NCBI RefSeq assembly: GCF_017571525.1
Contig: NZ_JAGETY010000004.1
Location: forward strand, 1-64,000
Direction of reading: 5' to 3'
DNA: 64,000 nt
From: Hymenobacter sp. BT559
GTDB lineage: Bacteria > Bacteroidota > Bacteroidia > Cytophagales > Hymenobacteraceae
Shown here: piece after piece, positions 17,484-26,509 of the stretch
Numbering within the stretch: the stretch's first letter is position 1
Layout of the letters: each line of letters begins with the position of its first letter
The notes under the pieces: generated by a model
What the model saw: the letters and a program-made list of their open reading frames with translations, nothing else
What the model was told of the DNA's origin: nothing
Database searches by the model: none
Translations under genes and position numbers: made by a program

Positions 17484-20400
17484 ATGCTGAAAATATTCAT
17501 TGAGCGCCCCGTGCTCTCCACCGTTATCTCGGTTATCATCGTGCTGCTAGGGGTGCTGGGGCTGCTGTCGCTGCCCATTGCGCAGTACCCCGATATTTCG
17601 CCGCCCACGGTGCAGGTGTCGGCCAGCTACGCGGGCGCCAACGCCGACGTGGTGCTCAAGAGCGTAATTGTGCCGCTGGAGGAGCAGGTAAACGGCGTGG
17701 AAGGCATGACCTACATGACCTCTTCGGCTACTAATACCGGCTCGGGCAGCATTCAGGTGTATTTTAAGGTGGGCACCGACCCCGACCAGGCGGCCGTGGA
17801 CGTGCAAAACCGGGTGGCCAGCGCCACCAGCCTCTTACCTCAGGAAGTGACCCTAGCCGGCGTGACGGTGCGCAAGCAGCAGAGCAGCAACCTGTTGATT
17901 TTTGCGCTCTACAGCGATAGCCCCGCCTACGACCAGACTTTCCTGCAGAACTACGCCCTCATCAACATCGTGCCGCAGCTGCAGCGCGTCACGGGCGTGG
18001 GCGCGGCCAACGCCTTTGGCTCGCGCAACTACGCCATGCGCATCTGGCTCAAGCCCGATGTGATGGCCATTTATGGCCTCACGCCGGCCGATATTACCGC
18101 CGCCCTGGCCGACCAGAACGTGGAGGCCGCGCCGGGCTCATTTGGCGAAAACTCCGACCAGAGCTTTCAGTACGTCATCAAGTACACCGGCAAGCTCATC
18201 ACGGAAGAGCAGTTTGGCAACATCGTGCTGCGGGGCACCGCTCAGGGCCAGCTGCTGCACCTCAAAGACGTGGCCCGTATCGAGCTGGGCGCGCAGACCT
18301 ACAACAGCAATAGCACCACGTTTGGCAAGCCCTCGGTGGGCATTTCGGTTAACCAGACGCCGGGCTCCAACGCCCGCGAGGTAATCCAGAATTCCATTGC
18401 TGTGCTTGCCACCGCCGAAAAGTCGTTTCCGGCAGGTATTCACTATACCAACCTAGTGAATATCAACGATTTTCTCGATGCTTCCATTGACAAGGTAATT
18501 CATACCCTAGTCGAGTGCTTCGCGCTGGTATTCCTGGTTATTTTCATTTTCCTGCAAGACTTTCGGTCTACTATCATCCACGGCGTATCGGTGCCGGTAT
18601 CCATTATCGGCACGTTCTTCTTCCTCAAAATCTTCGGCTATAGCATTAACCTGCTCACGCTCTTTGCGTTGGTGCTCGCCATCGGCATTGTGGTCGATGA
18701 CGCCATTGTAGTGGTGGAGGCCGTGCACGCCAAGCTCGAAAACGGCTACACTTCGCCCCGCCGCGCCGCCATCGACGCCATGAGTGAGATAACGGGGGCC
18801 ATTGTGAGCATCACGCTCGTGATGGCGGCGGTGTTTCTGCCGGTCACGTTTATCACTGGCTCGGTGGGCGTGTTTTATAAACAATTTGGGATAACGCTTG
18901 CGGTAGCCATTCTGATTTCGGCCATCAACGCCCTCACGCTTTGCCCGGCCCTGGCAGCGCTGTTCTTGCTACCCCCGCACCACCAGACCAATCCCGACCA
19001 CCCCGAGGCTACCACCGAGCAACCTGCGCCAGGCACGCAGAAAAAGACGTTTATGCAGCGCTTCAGCATTGCCTTCAATGCGGCCTACGATGCGCTGGTG
19101 GGTAAGTACACCCGCGCCGTACAGTTTTTGGCGGGGCGCCGGTGGCTGGCGCTGGCCGGCGTGGCGGGCTTTGCGGGCTTCTTGTATTTTTTGATGACGA
19201 GCACCCCTAGCAGCTTCGTGCCCAACGAAGACATGGGCACGCTTTTCGTGAACGTGAGCCTGCCGCCGGCCTCCACCCTGGAGCGCACCACGGCAGTTAA
19301 TAATGAGGTGGATAGCCTCATTCGCACCATTCCGGCGGTGCGCGGTACGCTGCGCATTTCGGGCCAGAACTTCCTGGCTGGCCAGGGCAGCGCCTACGGC
19401 ATGGTTATCGTGCGCCTCAAACCCTGGGACGAGCGCAAGAAAGCGAGCAACGAGGTTGTTATCAAGAAGATAAATGAGCTCACCGCGCACATTCGGGCCG
19501 GTCAGATTCGCATCAACTCGCAGCCCACCATTACGGGTTTTGGCGCCACGGGTGGCTTCACGTTTCAGCTGCAAGACCGGGGCGGGCACACCACAGCCGA
19601 ATTTTACAAGGTGGCGCAAGATTTTCTGGCGGCCCTCAACCAGCGGCCCGAAATTCAGTTTGCCTCCACGGCCTTTAACCCCGGCTTTCCGCAATACCAG
19701 CTTTCGGTAAACGTGGCGAAGGTGAAGGAAGCCGGCCTCACCGAGAAGGACATCCTGAACGCCATGCAGGTGTATTACGGCGGCTCGTATGCGTCCAACT
19801 TCAACCAGTTTGGCAAGCAATACCGGGTGATGGTGCAGGCCGACACCAGCTACCGCGCCAGCCCCGAGGGCCTGAGCAAAATATTTGTGCGCAACGCCAG
19901 CGGGGCCATGGCGCCCATCACCGAGTTTGTGACATTGACCCGCGTATTCGGCCCCGAAAGCCTGTCGCGCTTCAACCTCTTCACCGCCATCTCCGTCAAC
20001 GGCTCGCCCAAGGAAGGCACCAGCTCGGGGCAGGCCCTGGTGGCTATTCAGGAAGTGGCGGCCCAGAAGCTACCGGCCGGCTACGGCTTCGAGTTTTCGG
20101 GCATCAGCCGCGAAGAGCAGGGTAGCGGCCGGCAGTCGCTCTACATTTTTGGGCTCTCGCTCATCTTCGTGTACTTGCTGCTGAGCGCGCAGTACGAGAG
20201 CTACATCCTGCCCTTTGCGGTACTGCTTTCGCTGCCTATTGGCCTGAGTGGCACGTATTTATTTGCCCGGCTTTTTGGCGTCGATAACAATATCTACCTC
20301 CAAATTTCGGTGATTATGCTCATCGGCCTGCTGGCTAAGAACGCGATTTTGATTATCGAATTCTCGCTAGCCCGCCGCCGCGACCACGGCCTCGAAATAC

Positions 20401-20750
20401 TCGATGCGGCCCTGGAAGGCGCCAAAGCCCGCCTGCGCCCGATTCTGATGACCTCGTTTGCCTTCGTGTTTGGCCTGCTGCCGCTGCTGTTTGCCAGCGG
20501 CGCGGGGGCCAATGGCAACAAGAGCATCGGCGCCGGGGCCATCGGCGGCATGCTGTTTGGCACGTTGGTGGGGGTCTTTTTCATTCCGGTGCTCTTCATC
20601 GTGTTTGAGAGCTTGCAGGAGCGCATCAGTGGCCCGCCCAAGACCAAGGAGCAGCTCGAAAAAGAGGAGTCGGAAGGTGGCCCGCCCCAGCAGCCCGCGG
20701 GCAACAAAAAGCCTGAAGAACGGCCCGCTCCGCAGCCGGCCCTGGCCTAG
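17484..20750 (+). CDS. RND multidrug efflux pump, HAE1 family (AcrB-type)
   Basis: This 1088-residue inner-membrane proton/drug antiporter has the standard layout: TM1 at the N terminus (FIERPVLSTVISVII), two large periplasmic loops, and helix groups TM2-7 and TM8-12. The TM4 proton-relay pair is present in GIVVDDAIVVVEAV. The C-terminal tail is polar and rich in Glu, Pro and Gln. It is slightly longer than AcrB (1049), mainly because of that tail and a Pro/His/Thr-rich cytoplasmic loop near residue 500. The pump takes substrates from the periplasm and outer leaflet; specificity is unknown. The channel gene follows after 47 bases. Confidence 0.95.
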   Translation: MLKIFIERPVLSTVISVIIVLLGVLGLLSLPIAQYPDISPPTVQVSASYAGANADVVLKSVIVPLEEQVNGVEGMTYMTSSATNTGSGSIQVYFKVGTDPDQAAVDVQNRVASATSLLPQEVTLAGVTVRKQQSSNLLIFALYSDSPAYDQTFLQNYALINIVPQLQRVTGVGAANAFGSRNYAMRIWLKPDVMAIYGLTPADITAALADQNVEAAPGSFGENSDQSFQYVIKYTGKLITEEQFGNIVLRGTAQGQLLHLKDVARIELGAQTYNSNSTTFGKPSVGISVNQTPGSNAREVIQNSIAVLATAEKSFPAGIHYTNLVNINDFLDASIDKVIHTLVECFALVFLVIFIFLQDFRSTIIHGVSVPVSIIGTFFFLKIFGYSINLLTLFALVLAIGIVVDDAIVVVEAVHAKLENGYTSPRRAAIDAMSEITGAIVSITLVMAAVFLPVTFITGSVGVFYKQFGITLAVAILISAINALTLCPALAALFLLPPHHQTNPDHPEATTEQPAPGTQKKTFMQRFSIAFNAAYDALVGKYTRAVQFLAGRRWLALAGVAGFAGFLYFLMTSTPSSFVPNEDMGTLFVNVSLPPASTLERTTAVNNEVDSLIRTIPAVRGTLRISGQNFLAGQGSAYGMVIVRLKPWDERKKASNEVVIKKINELTAHIRAGQIRINSQPTITGFGATGGFTFQLQDRGGHTTAEFYKVAQDFLAALNQRPEIQFASTAFNPGFPQYQLSVNVAKVKEAGLTEKDILNAMQVYYGGSYASNFNQFGKQYRVMVQADTSYRASPEGLSKIFVRNASGAMAPITEFVTLTRVFGPESLSRFNLFTAISVNGSPKEGTSSGQALVAIQEVAAQKLPAGYGFEFSGISREEQGSGRQSLYIFGLSLIFVYLLLSAQYESYILPFAVLLSLPIGLSGTYLFARLFGVDNNIYLQISVIMLIGLLAKNAILIIEFSLARRRDHGLEILDAALEGAKARLRPILMTSFAFVFGLLPLLFASGAGANGNKSIGAGAIGGMLFGTLVGVFFIPVLFIVFESLQERISGPPKTKEQLEKEESEGGPPQQPAGNKKPEERPAPQPALA

Positions 20751-20797
20751 CGGCCAGCCAGCCGGAAGCTGCGTACAAAGCCTTAGACCTGAGATTC

Positions 20798-22408
20798 ATG
20801 ACTATCAACAATTTATTTCGGCTAGCCCCTGCCCTACTGCTGCTGGCTGCGGCCAGCGGCTGCGGCATTCTGCATCCCTACGGCCGGCCCGAAACGGCTA
20901 CCAGCGGCCTCTACCGCGACGTGGCTACTGCCGATACTACTACCCTGGCCAGCCGCCCCTGGCAGCAGCTCTTCACCGACCCTTTGCTGCAAAAGCTCAT
21001 TGCCGAGGGGCTAGCAAACAACCGCAACCTGCAAGTAGCCGATGCCCGCATTGCGCAGGCGCAGGCACTGCTGGCCCAGAGCAGGGCCGCCTTCCTGCCC
21101 AGCCTTAGTGGGCGGGCCACTACCACGCTTTCGCGCACGGGCGGGGCCTTTGTGAGCACCGGGGTGGGCGGCAGCAGCACTACTACCACGGGCACTACCA
21201 CCGGCGGCACCACTACCGGCGGGGGCACTACGGGCGGCGGGACGATACCGGGTGGCGGGGGCACTACGGGCGGTGGCACTATTCCGGGTGGGGGCACTAC
21301 GGGCGGCACCACTGGCGGCACCACCGGCACGGGCACTACCACGGGCGGCACCACCACTACCGACCAGTCGACCATCGTGACGGGCGGCGCGGCTCACCAA
21401 TACCTGCTAGGCCTGAGCAGTAGCTGGGAGGCCGATGTGTGGGGCAAGCTGCGCAGCACCAAGCGCGCTTACGTGGCGGCCGTGCGCCAGAGTGAGGCCT
21501 ACCGGCGCGTGGTGCAAACGCAGCTCATCGCCGACATTGCCGACAACTACTACGCGCTGCTGGCCCTCGACGCGCAGCTGGCCATCACCCAGCAGACCGT
21601 GCAAAACCGCATCAAGGACGTGGAAGTGATGAAGCTGCTGCTCGAAGGCGACGTGGTGACCGGCGCCGCCGTGGTGCAGAGCGAAGCGCAGCGCTATGCG
21701 GCCGAAGTCACGATTCCGGATTTGCAGCGCAGCATCCGGCAGGCCGAAAACCTGCTGGCCACGCTGCTGGGCCGCACGCCCGGCCCCATTGAGCGCGGCA
21801 CCCTGGCCGGCCAGGAGCCCGCCCCGCCCCTGCTAACGGGGGTGCCCAGCCAGCTGCTGCGCAACCGCCCCGATGTGCAGCAGGCCGAGTTCACGTTTGA
21901 AAGCGCCTTTGAGCAAACCAACGCGGCGCGGGCCTACTTCTACCCCAGCTTTACGGTGACGGCCAACGGCGGCCTGACTGGCACCACCATCGAAAAGCTG
22001 TTTTCGCCCACGGCGGTGTTTGCCAGCATTGTAGGCGGGCTAGCCCAGCCTATTTTCAACCAGGGCATCAACCGCCTGCGGCTAGCCCGCTCGCAAGCCT
22101 TGCAGCAAGAATACCTCTACACTTACCAGCAAACTATGTTTACGGCCGGCCAGGAGGTGAGCAATGCGCTTTTCTCCTACCAGAGTGCGACCGATAAGGC
22201 CCGCATCCGGGCCCAGCAGCTCGACGCCCTCAACAAGGCCGTGGACTATACGCACGAGCTGCTGCGCGCCGGCTTTGCCAACTACACCGAGGTGCTCACG
22301 GCCCAGCAGAGCCTGCTGCAAGCCCAGCTCAATGGCGTGAACGACCAATTGCAGCAGCGCCAGGCCGTTACCGACCTCTACCACGCGCTAGGGGGCGGCT
22401 GGCGCTAG
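20798..22408 (+). CDS. Outer-membrane efflux channel (NodT/OprM family) with Gly/Thr-rich loop
   Basis: This 536-residue TolC-like lipoprotein channel completes the RND pump. The signal peptide ends in a lipobox (AASGC, Cys about 25). Two OEP repeats are visible, with the landmark SSWEADVWGKLR after the first beta-hairpin. The odd feature is residues 124-188, a 65-residue run made almost only of Gly and Thr with GTIPGGG units, inserted where family members have a short loop between the first two beta strands, predicted to be exposed at the cell surface. Without the insert the protein is close to the family length of about 470. It ends 8 bases before the convergent DUF2000 gene. Confidence 0.93.
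   Translation: MTINNLFRLAPALLLLAAASGCGILHPYGRPETATSGLYRDVATADTTTLASRPWQQLFTDPLLQKLIAEGLANNRNLQVADARIAQAQALLAQSRAAFLPSLSGRATTTLSRTGGAFVSTGVGGSSTTTTGTTTGGTTTGGGTTGGGTIPGGGGTTGGGTIPGGGTTGGTTGGTTGTGTTTGGTTTTDQSTIVTGGAAHQYLLGLSSSWEADVWGKLRSTKRAYVAAVRQSEAYRRVVQTQLIADIADNYYALLALDAQLAITQQTVQNRIKDVEVMKLLLEGDVVTGAAVVQSEAQRYAAEVTIPDLQRSIRQAENLLATLLGRTPGPIERGTLAGQEPAPPLLTGVPSQLLRNRPDVQQAEFTFESAFEQTNAARAYFYPSFTVTANGGLTGTTIEKLFSPTAVFASIVGGLAQPIFNQGINRLRLARSQALQQEYLYTYQQTMFTAGQEVSNALFSYQSATDKARIRAQQLDALNKAVDYTHELLRAGFANYTEVLTAQQSLLQAQLNGVNDQLQQRQAVTDLYHALGGGWR
21167..21361 (+). repeat. In-frame Gly/Thr-coding minisatellite
   Basis: This 195-base tract is built of variants of GGCACTACGGGCGG and GGGACGATACCGGGT, coding G/T/I/P only. 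Units such as GGGGGCACTACGGGCGG recur at intervals that are multiples of three, so copy-number change would keep the channel gene in frame. Confidence 0.85.
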
Positions 22409-22416
22409 CTGCTACC

Positions 22417-22827
22417 TCAGGCGTGAAACTTGAGGCCATCGAGCGCCTTGCTCACCTGCTTGGCGTCGCCGTAGAGCGCGAGGCCCACCAGCGGTTGCTT
22501 TTCATCGGGATAGCTCGCAATGACGGCCAGGTTTTCGGCTTCGCCTTTGGTGGCAAACAGGGGCTCGGTATAAATGCCCACCCCTAGCCCGCGCTCGGTG
22601 GCCCGGCGGTGTGCCCGGTGCAGCGCCGCCTCGTCATCGGCTTTGTAAACCAGCATAGGCTGCCGCAGAAACGGCAAGTAGCGCGTGCCCGAGGCGCTGA
22701 CCAGCGCCTGCCCGTGCGTTTCGGGAAATTGAATAGCTACCGCGCTAGCCAGAAACGCGGCCACGTTAAGCTTCTGCCAGTCGGCAAGGTCATTTTTGAG
22801 CACCAGCGCTATTTTGGTATCGTACAT
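22417..22827 (-). CDS. DUF2000 family protein
   Basis: This 136-residue protein matches the DUF2000 pattern: it opens with KIALVLKNDLADWQKLNVAAF, has a conserved middle (QPMLVYKADDEAALHRAHRRA) and a late LVGLALYGD segment. Family structures are similar to peptidyl-tRNA hydrolase 2 folds, but the function is not established. There is no signal peptide, so it is cytoplasmic. It lies 50 bases downstream of the MarR-GNAT gene on the same strand and is probably co-transcribed with it. Confidence 0.8.
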   Translation of the reverse strand: MYDTKIALVLKNDLADWQKLNVAAFLASAVAIQFPETHGQALVSASGTRYLPFLRQPMLVYKADDEAALHRAHRRATERGLGVGIYTEPLFATKGEAENLAVIASYPDEKQPLVGLALYGDAKQVSKALDGLKFHA

Positions 22828-22877
22828 AACGAAAGCAGCTTCTCGCTTGAAATCACTAGTTATGAGTTGCTTATCAG

Positions 22878-23828
22878 TCAGTCTAACAGCAATTCCATTT
22901 GCACGTCGGCCCGGGCGTAAGGCGACGGTATAGGCTGCGCCAGCGGCCGAAACCCCAGCTTGCGGTAGAGCCCGAGCGCGGGGGCTAGCGTCGAATTGCT
23001 TTCCAGGTACACGCGCCCGGCGCCCAGGTCGCGCGCCCGCTCAATGGCCGCCTGGCCCAGTAGCCAGCCAATACGCTGCCCCTGCGCGGCCGGCGCTACG
23101 GCCATTTTAGCCAGCTCATAGCCGCCGTCAGCCATCTTGATAAGCGCACAGGTTCCTACCACTTCCCCGCCTACTTCGGCCAGCAAGATGACGCCGCCCG
23201 GCGCCAGAATGTAGGCGGCCGGCTGGTCGAGCGCCTTCAAATCGGCGGGCTCCAGGGTGAAATAGCGTGAAATCCACTCCACGTTCAGCTGCTTGAATGC
23301 TGGCTGGTCGGCCGGCTCGAAGTCGCGGATGTGCACCGGGGCAGCTTCGCGCTGCTGCCGGGCCTGGGCCACCCGCTCGCGCAGGCTCTGGCGCTGCAGC
23401 TGCAGCTCCACGGCAGCCAGCGCGTGCCACAGGTCGGCGTTGGTCTCGGATAGGAGGGTTTCCATGCTGCGGCGCACGTCGCTGGTTTGGGCGCGCAGCC
23501 GGGGCAGCACTTCCTGGCCTAGCGGGGCCAGCGCCAGCAGGCGGCGGCGCTGGTCGGTGGGGTCGGTAGTCATGGTAAGCAGGTTGTGCCGCACCAACTC
23601 CTTGATAATCTGACTCACCGACGCGTGCGTATGCCCGATTTCACCGGCAATCTCATTGCTCGAAATACCGGGCCGATGCGCCACCAGGTAAAACACCGGG
23701 TACCAGCGCGGCTGAAACTCCAGGCCATACTGCGCATAGATAGCAGTTGCCTCGGTGGTTAGGTACTCGCTCAGGCGCCGCAAGCGGCTACCCAGTGCCA
23801 CCGGGCCAAGCTGCTGAATAAAGTCCAT
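22878..23828 (-). CDS. MarR-type regulator fused to GNAT acetyltransferase
   Basis: This 316-residue two-domain protein has a winged-helix MarR domain at residues 1-150 (recognition region GISSNEIAGEIGHTHASVSQ, then a wing with DPTDQRRRLLAL). Residues 160-316 are a GNAT domain with an acetyl-CoA loop in AQGQRIGWLL and a C-terminal strand LYRKLGFRPL. Such fusions are a known family; they may bind DNA and acetylate a small molecule or protein. I chose the ATG that starts MDFIQQLG; upstream codons overlap a perfect palindrome that is a likely self-operator. The DUF2000 gene follows. Confidence 0.88.
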   Translation of the reverse strand: MDFIQQLGPVALGSRLRRLSEYLTTEATAIYAQYGLEFQPRWYPVFYLVAHRPGISSNEIAGEIGHTHASVSQIIKELVRHNLLTMTTDPTDQRRRLLALAPLGQEVLPRLRAQTSDVRRSMETLLSETNADLWHALAAVELQLQRQSLRERVAQARQQREAAPVHIRDFEPADQPAFKQLNVEWISRYFTLEPADLKALDQPAAYILAPGGVILLAEVGGEVVGTCALIKMADGGYELAKMAVAPAAQGQRIGWLLGQAAIERARDLGAGRVYLESNSTLAPALGLYRKLGFRPLAQPIPSPYARADVQMELLLD

Positions 23829-23839
23829 AGCAATTTTAT

Positions 23840-23853
23840 GTAAGTACTTACAC
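23840..23853. promoter_or_regulatory. 14-bp perfect palindrome, putative MarR operator
   Basis: TGTAAGTACTTACA starts 12 bases upstream of the MarR-GNAT start codon. Perfect symmetry, position and the winged-helix regulator encoded next to it make autoregulation likely. This is inference from family behaviour; no second copy was noticed in the window. Confidence 0.6.
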
Positions 23854-23924
23854 AAAAGTAATGAGCTTTCCCCAAACCTTACAGCCTTTTGGCCGCTGCT
23901 CCACTGCCCCGGCCCTAGCCCGCC

Positions 23925-24200
23925 CTATTCTCGTACCCGAAACAAGTGCTTGAAAAAGACCAGCACCAGGGTAAAAAACAGGTTAATAGCATTGCCCAGC
24001 AAGATGGGCAGGTTGTGCTCATAAGCGCCATATATCAGCCAGAGCACCATGCTGCTGGCTCCTACGGCCAACATCGGCCCGCTCAGGTCAGCGGCCGAAC
24101 GCGTTTGCCAGGTGTGTACCACCTGCGGAAAAAACGTAAGGGCCGATAGCGCGGCGGCTACGAGCCCGATATCGCTGAGGAGCGTGGCGGAGGGGTGCAT
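23925..24200 (-). CDS. SemiSWEET sugar transporter
   Basis: This 91-residue protein has three transmembrane helices (about residues 8-26, 40-58 and 65-84), the single triple-helix bundle of bacterial SemiSWEETs. The PQ-loop proline is in TM1 (ALTFFPQVVHTWQTRSA), followed by the conserved polar stretch. It should work as a homodimer and let sugars cross the inner membrane down their gradient. The length is typical (85-100). It is flanked by the methyltransferase and MarR-GNAT genes on the same strand. Confidence 0.88.
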   Translation of the reverse strand: MHPSATLLSDIGLVAAALSALTFFPQVVHTWQTRSAADLSGPMLAVGASSMVLWLIYGAYEHNLPILLGNAINLFFTLVLVFFKHLFRVRE

Positions 24201-24262
24201 GGCTTATGCATACGCAAGCGGCTAGCCGGCGGCCGGCGCTCAAAATTGCTTTTGCGCTGGTC

Positions 24263-24883
24263 TTAGCGGTACATGAATACCGTAAAGTCGTTGTTCCAAT
24301 AGCCTTCTTGCAATACCACCCTGGTAGATAGGGTTTTGCAAAACGCCACGATGGCGGCCAGGTCATAAGCAGCCAGTGGGGCATCTGCCTCGGCCTCGGG
24401 CTCGCCGCTCAGTAAGTTGAAGCCCAGGCCCAACCGGCAGCCAGCGTATAGCTTTTCAATGGCGCGGTAAATAAAGTCGGGCTGGCGCTGGCGGTAATTG
24501 AGCGAGCCGCTAGCCAGCACGTAGTCGCTGCGGGGCAGGGGCTCGCGCAGAAAGTCGCCCCGGATGAGGGTAACGGCGGGCTCATGGCGGTAGCGCGACT
24601 TGGCTAGGGTCAGCAGCTCCTGCATCTGCTCGATGCCCCGGTACTGCACCCCCGCAAAGCGCTGCCGCAGAAAGGGATACAAGTCGGCGTAGCCACACCC
24701 CACATCGAGCACCGAGTGGTGCGAAAGGTTGCCAATCTGCGCCAGCCTTTGAAAACGAATCAGCTGGCCCTCGGGGTGCCAGCCCAGCGCCCCGGCGCTA
24801 CCGGTGCCATATTCCCGAATGCGGAGCTGGTGGTAGCGAAATACGGCAGCGTTGTCGAGCAGCTGCCCCAGGCGGTCGCGCAT
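24263..24883 (-). CDS. SAM-dependent class I methyltransferase
   Basis: This cytoplasmic protein of 206 residues has a Rossmann-like methyltransferase core. Motif I reads LDVGCGYADLYPFL, and the acidic residue ending strand 2 lies in YRGIEQM. A later ASGSLNYR segment occupies the post-motif III region. The substrate is not identifiable. A TTG 42 bases upstream is an alternative start; the ATG (MRDRLGQ) is preferred. It lies 52 bases downstream of the peroxiredoxin gene in the same direction. Confidence 0.8.
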   Translation of the reverse strand: MRDRLGQLLDNAAVFRYHQLRIREYGTGSAGALGWHPEGQLIRFQRLAQIGNLSHHSVLDVGCGYADLYPFLRQRFAGVQYRGIEQMQELLTLAKSRYRHEPAVTLIRGDFLREPLPRSDYVLASGSLNYRQRQPDFIYRAIEKLYAGCRLGLGFNLLSGEPEAEADAPLAAYDLAAIVAFCKTLSTRVVLQEGYWNNDFTVFMYR

Positions 24884-24935
24884 GAAAAATAACGCCGTGA
24901 GGTAAGAGGAGCCAGGTACTTTCAACCGCGTGGGG

Positions 24936-25397
24936 CTAGCCCTTGGGCACGAGTCCGCGCAGCACTTCCTTGGTTTTGCTGACGTGGTCGGTGGCGCCGC
25001 TCATTGAGTTGAAGATATAGGCAATTTTGCCGTCCTGGTCGATTACGAACGTGACGCGACCCGGCAGCAGCCCCAGAAACGCGCGCGGCACCTCATACTG
25101 CTTGCGCAGCTGCCCGCTGGTGTCGGCCAGCAGCGGAAAAGGCAGCCGGTGCTTCTGGCTGAATTTCTGGTGCGAAGCCTCACTGTCGGAGCTCACGCCC
25201 ACTACCACCGCGCCAAGGTCCAGAAAGTCAGCGTACTGGTCGCGAAAAGCGCAGGCTTCGGCCGTGCAGCCGGGCGTGTCGTCCTTGGGGTAGAAGTACA
25301 GCACTACCGGCCGGCCGCGCTGCTCGGCCAGGTGAAAGGTGTCGCCCTTGTCGGTGGGCAACGTAAAATCGGGGGCTAGGTCGCCAAGCTGAAGCAT
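24936..25397 (-). CDS. bcp: Thiol peroxidase Bcp (peroxiredoxin Q type)
   Basis: This 153-residue peroxiredoxin reduces peroxides with thioredoxin as electron donor. The active-site segment PKDDTPGCTAEACAFRD contains the peroxidatic Cys and, five residues later, the second Cys typical of atypical two-Cys Bcp/PrxQ. Length and overall thioredoxin fold are standard, and there is no signal peptide. It may be co-transcribed with the methyltransferase. A palindromic repeat lies directly upstream of the start. Confidence 0.93.
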   Translation of the reverse strand: MLQLGDLAPDFTLPTDKGDTFHLAEQRGRPVVLYFYPKDDTPGCTAEACAFRDQYADFLDLGAVVVGVSSDSEASHQKFSQKHRLPFPLLADTSGQLRKQYEVPRAFLGLLPGRVTFVIDQDGKIAYIFNSMSGATDHVSKTKEVLRGLVPKG

Positions 25398-25404
25398 GCT
25401 TTAA

Positions 25405-25474
25405 GTAAACAGTGAGCAGTAAGTAGTGAACAGCTAGCGCGGCCATTGTTCACTGCCTACTGCTCACTGTTTAC
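25405..25474. repeat. Inverted repeat, CAGTGAGCAGT family
   Basis: Imperfect arms of about 28 bases (25405-25433 and 25447-25474; outer part GTAAACAGTGAGCAGTA perfect, inner part with a few mismatches) face each other between the bcp start and the hydrolase stop. The core CAGTGAGCAGT recurs in another inverted repeat near 61781-61852. Confidence 0.75.
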
Positions 25475-26425
25475 TCATTTTGTCAGCCAGCCGTTGGCGT
25501 CCAGCCAGTTTTGGAGGCGGTCCATCCACTGGTCTTTAGTGGTGGCGTTGTTCATGCCAAAGCCGTGGCCCCCTTTGGGGTAGAGGTGCATTTCGGCGGG
25601 CACATGGTGGCGGTGCAGAGCCTGGTAGAAGACGATGCTATTTTGCACCGGCACCGTTTTATCGTCTTCGGCGTGCACCAGGAAGGTGGGCGGCGTTTGG
25701 GCCGTCACCTGTAGCTCGTTGGAGTAGCGGCGCACCTGGTCGGGGCTAGCGGTGGCGCCAATCAGGTTATCGCGCGAGCCTTTCTGCATAATGCTGTCGC
25801 TGAAGCTGATAACCGGATAGAGCAGCACCAGAAACGCGGGCCGCACCGAAACCGGGCCCGGATTATCGCCCACGGGCCGAGCAAAGTGGGTGCCCGCCGT
25901 GGCCGCCAGGTGGCCGCCGGCCGAGAAGCCCATCAGGCCGATGCGCTCGGGGTTGAGGTTGTACTTGGGGGCTAGCTGGCGCACCATGCGCAGGGCCTGC
26001 TGGGCATCGAGCAGCGGCGCAATGCTTTTGTCGGGCTGGCTGTGTTCGTTGGGCAGGCGGTATTTCAGCACAAAGGCGGTAATCCCTATGTCGGCCAGGC
26101 GCTTGGCTACGTCGTAGCCCTCGTGATCGATGGCCAGCCGGGCATAGCCGCCGCCGGGGCAAATGATAACCGACGTGCCATTGGCCCGGTCGCGGGCCGG
26201 CGTATAGACCGTGAGGGTGGGCTGAATGACGTTGGAAATGCGCACGCCAACGCCTTCGGTCACGCTGGTTTCCTGCACCTGGCTAGGCTTGGAATCGGGA
26301 ATGGCGCCGGCGTAGAGTGGCAGCACCGGGGCCGCCGTGCCGGCGGCCGTAGTTTGAGCGTGGAGGTGGGCGGCAGTAGTCAAGCTTAGCAAACTTATAG
26401 CAAGCAACAGGGAAGATTTTTTCAT
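25475..26425 (-). CDS. Secreted alpha/beta-hydrolase (esterase/lipase-like)
   Basis: This 316-residue protein has a signal peptide (about residues 1-23, ending LHAQ) and a BD-FAE/acetyl-esterase-like fold. The oxyanion element is PGGGY, the nucleophile Ser is in GFSAGG, the acid is in HAEDDKTVP and the His is in GGHGFG. Relatives often remove acetyl or other acyl groups from plant polysaccharides, so a role in glycan use is plausible. The ATG at 26425 (MKKSSLLL) was chosen; the longer open frame upstream is the antisense of the next gene. It is divergent from the M2 peptidase pseudogene. Confidence 0.88.
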   Translation of the reverse strand: MKKSSLLLAISLLSLTTAAHLHAQTTAAGTAAPVLPLYAGAIPDSKPSQVQETSVTEGVGVRISNVIQPTLTVYTPARDRANGTSVIICPGGGYARLAIDHEGYDVAKRLADIGITAFVLKYRLPNEHSQPDKSIAPLLDAQQALRMVRQLAPKYNLNPERIGLMGFSAGGHLAATAGTHFARPVGDNPGPVSVRPAFLVLLYPVISFSDSIMQKGSRDNLIGATASPDQVRRYSNELQVTAQTPPTFLVHAEDDKTVPVQNSIVFYQALHRHHVPAEMHLYPKGGHGFGMNNATTKDQWMDRLQNWLDANGWLTK

Positions 26426-26509
26426 AAATGACGAGGTGGCAAACAAGGTACGTGGCAAAAATGACGAAGCAAGCGGGCTAGCGAGGTGCTTCCCTCCTAC
26501 CTTTCCGGC

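Noticed and set aside
21167..21361. Possible CRISPR-like or intergenic repeat array
   Set aside because: Repeats are short, G/T-coding, in frame and inside a channel gene; there are no spacers.
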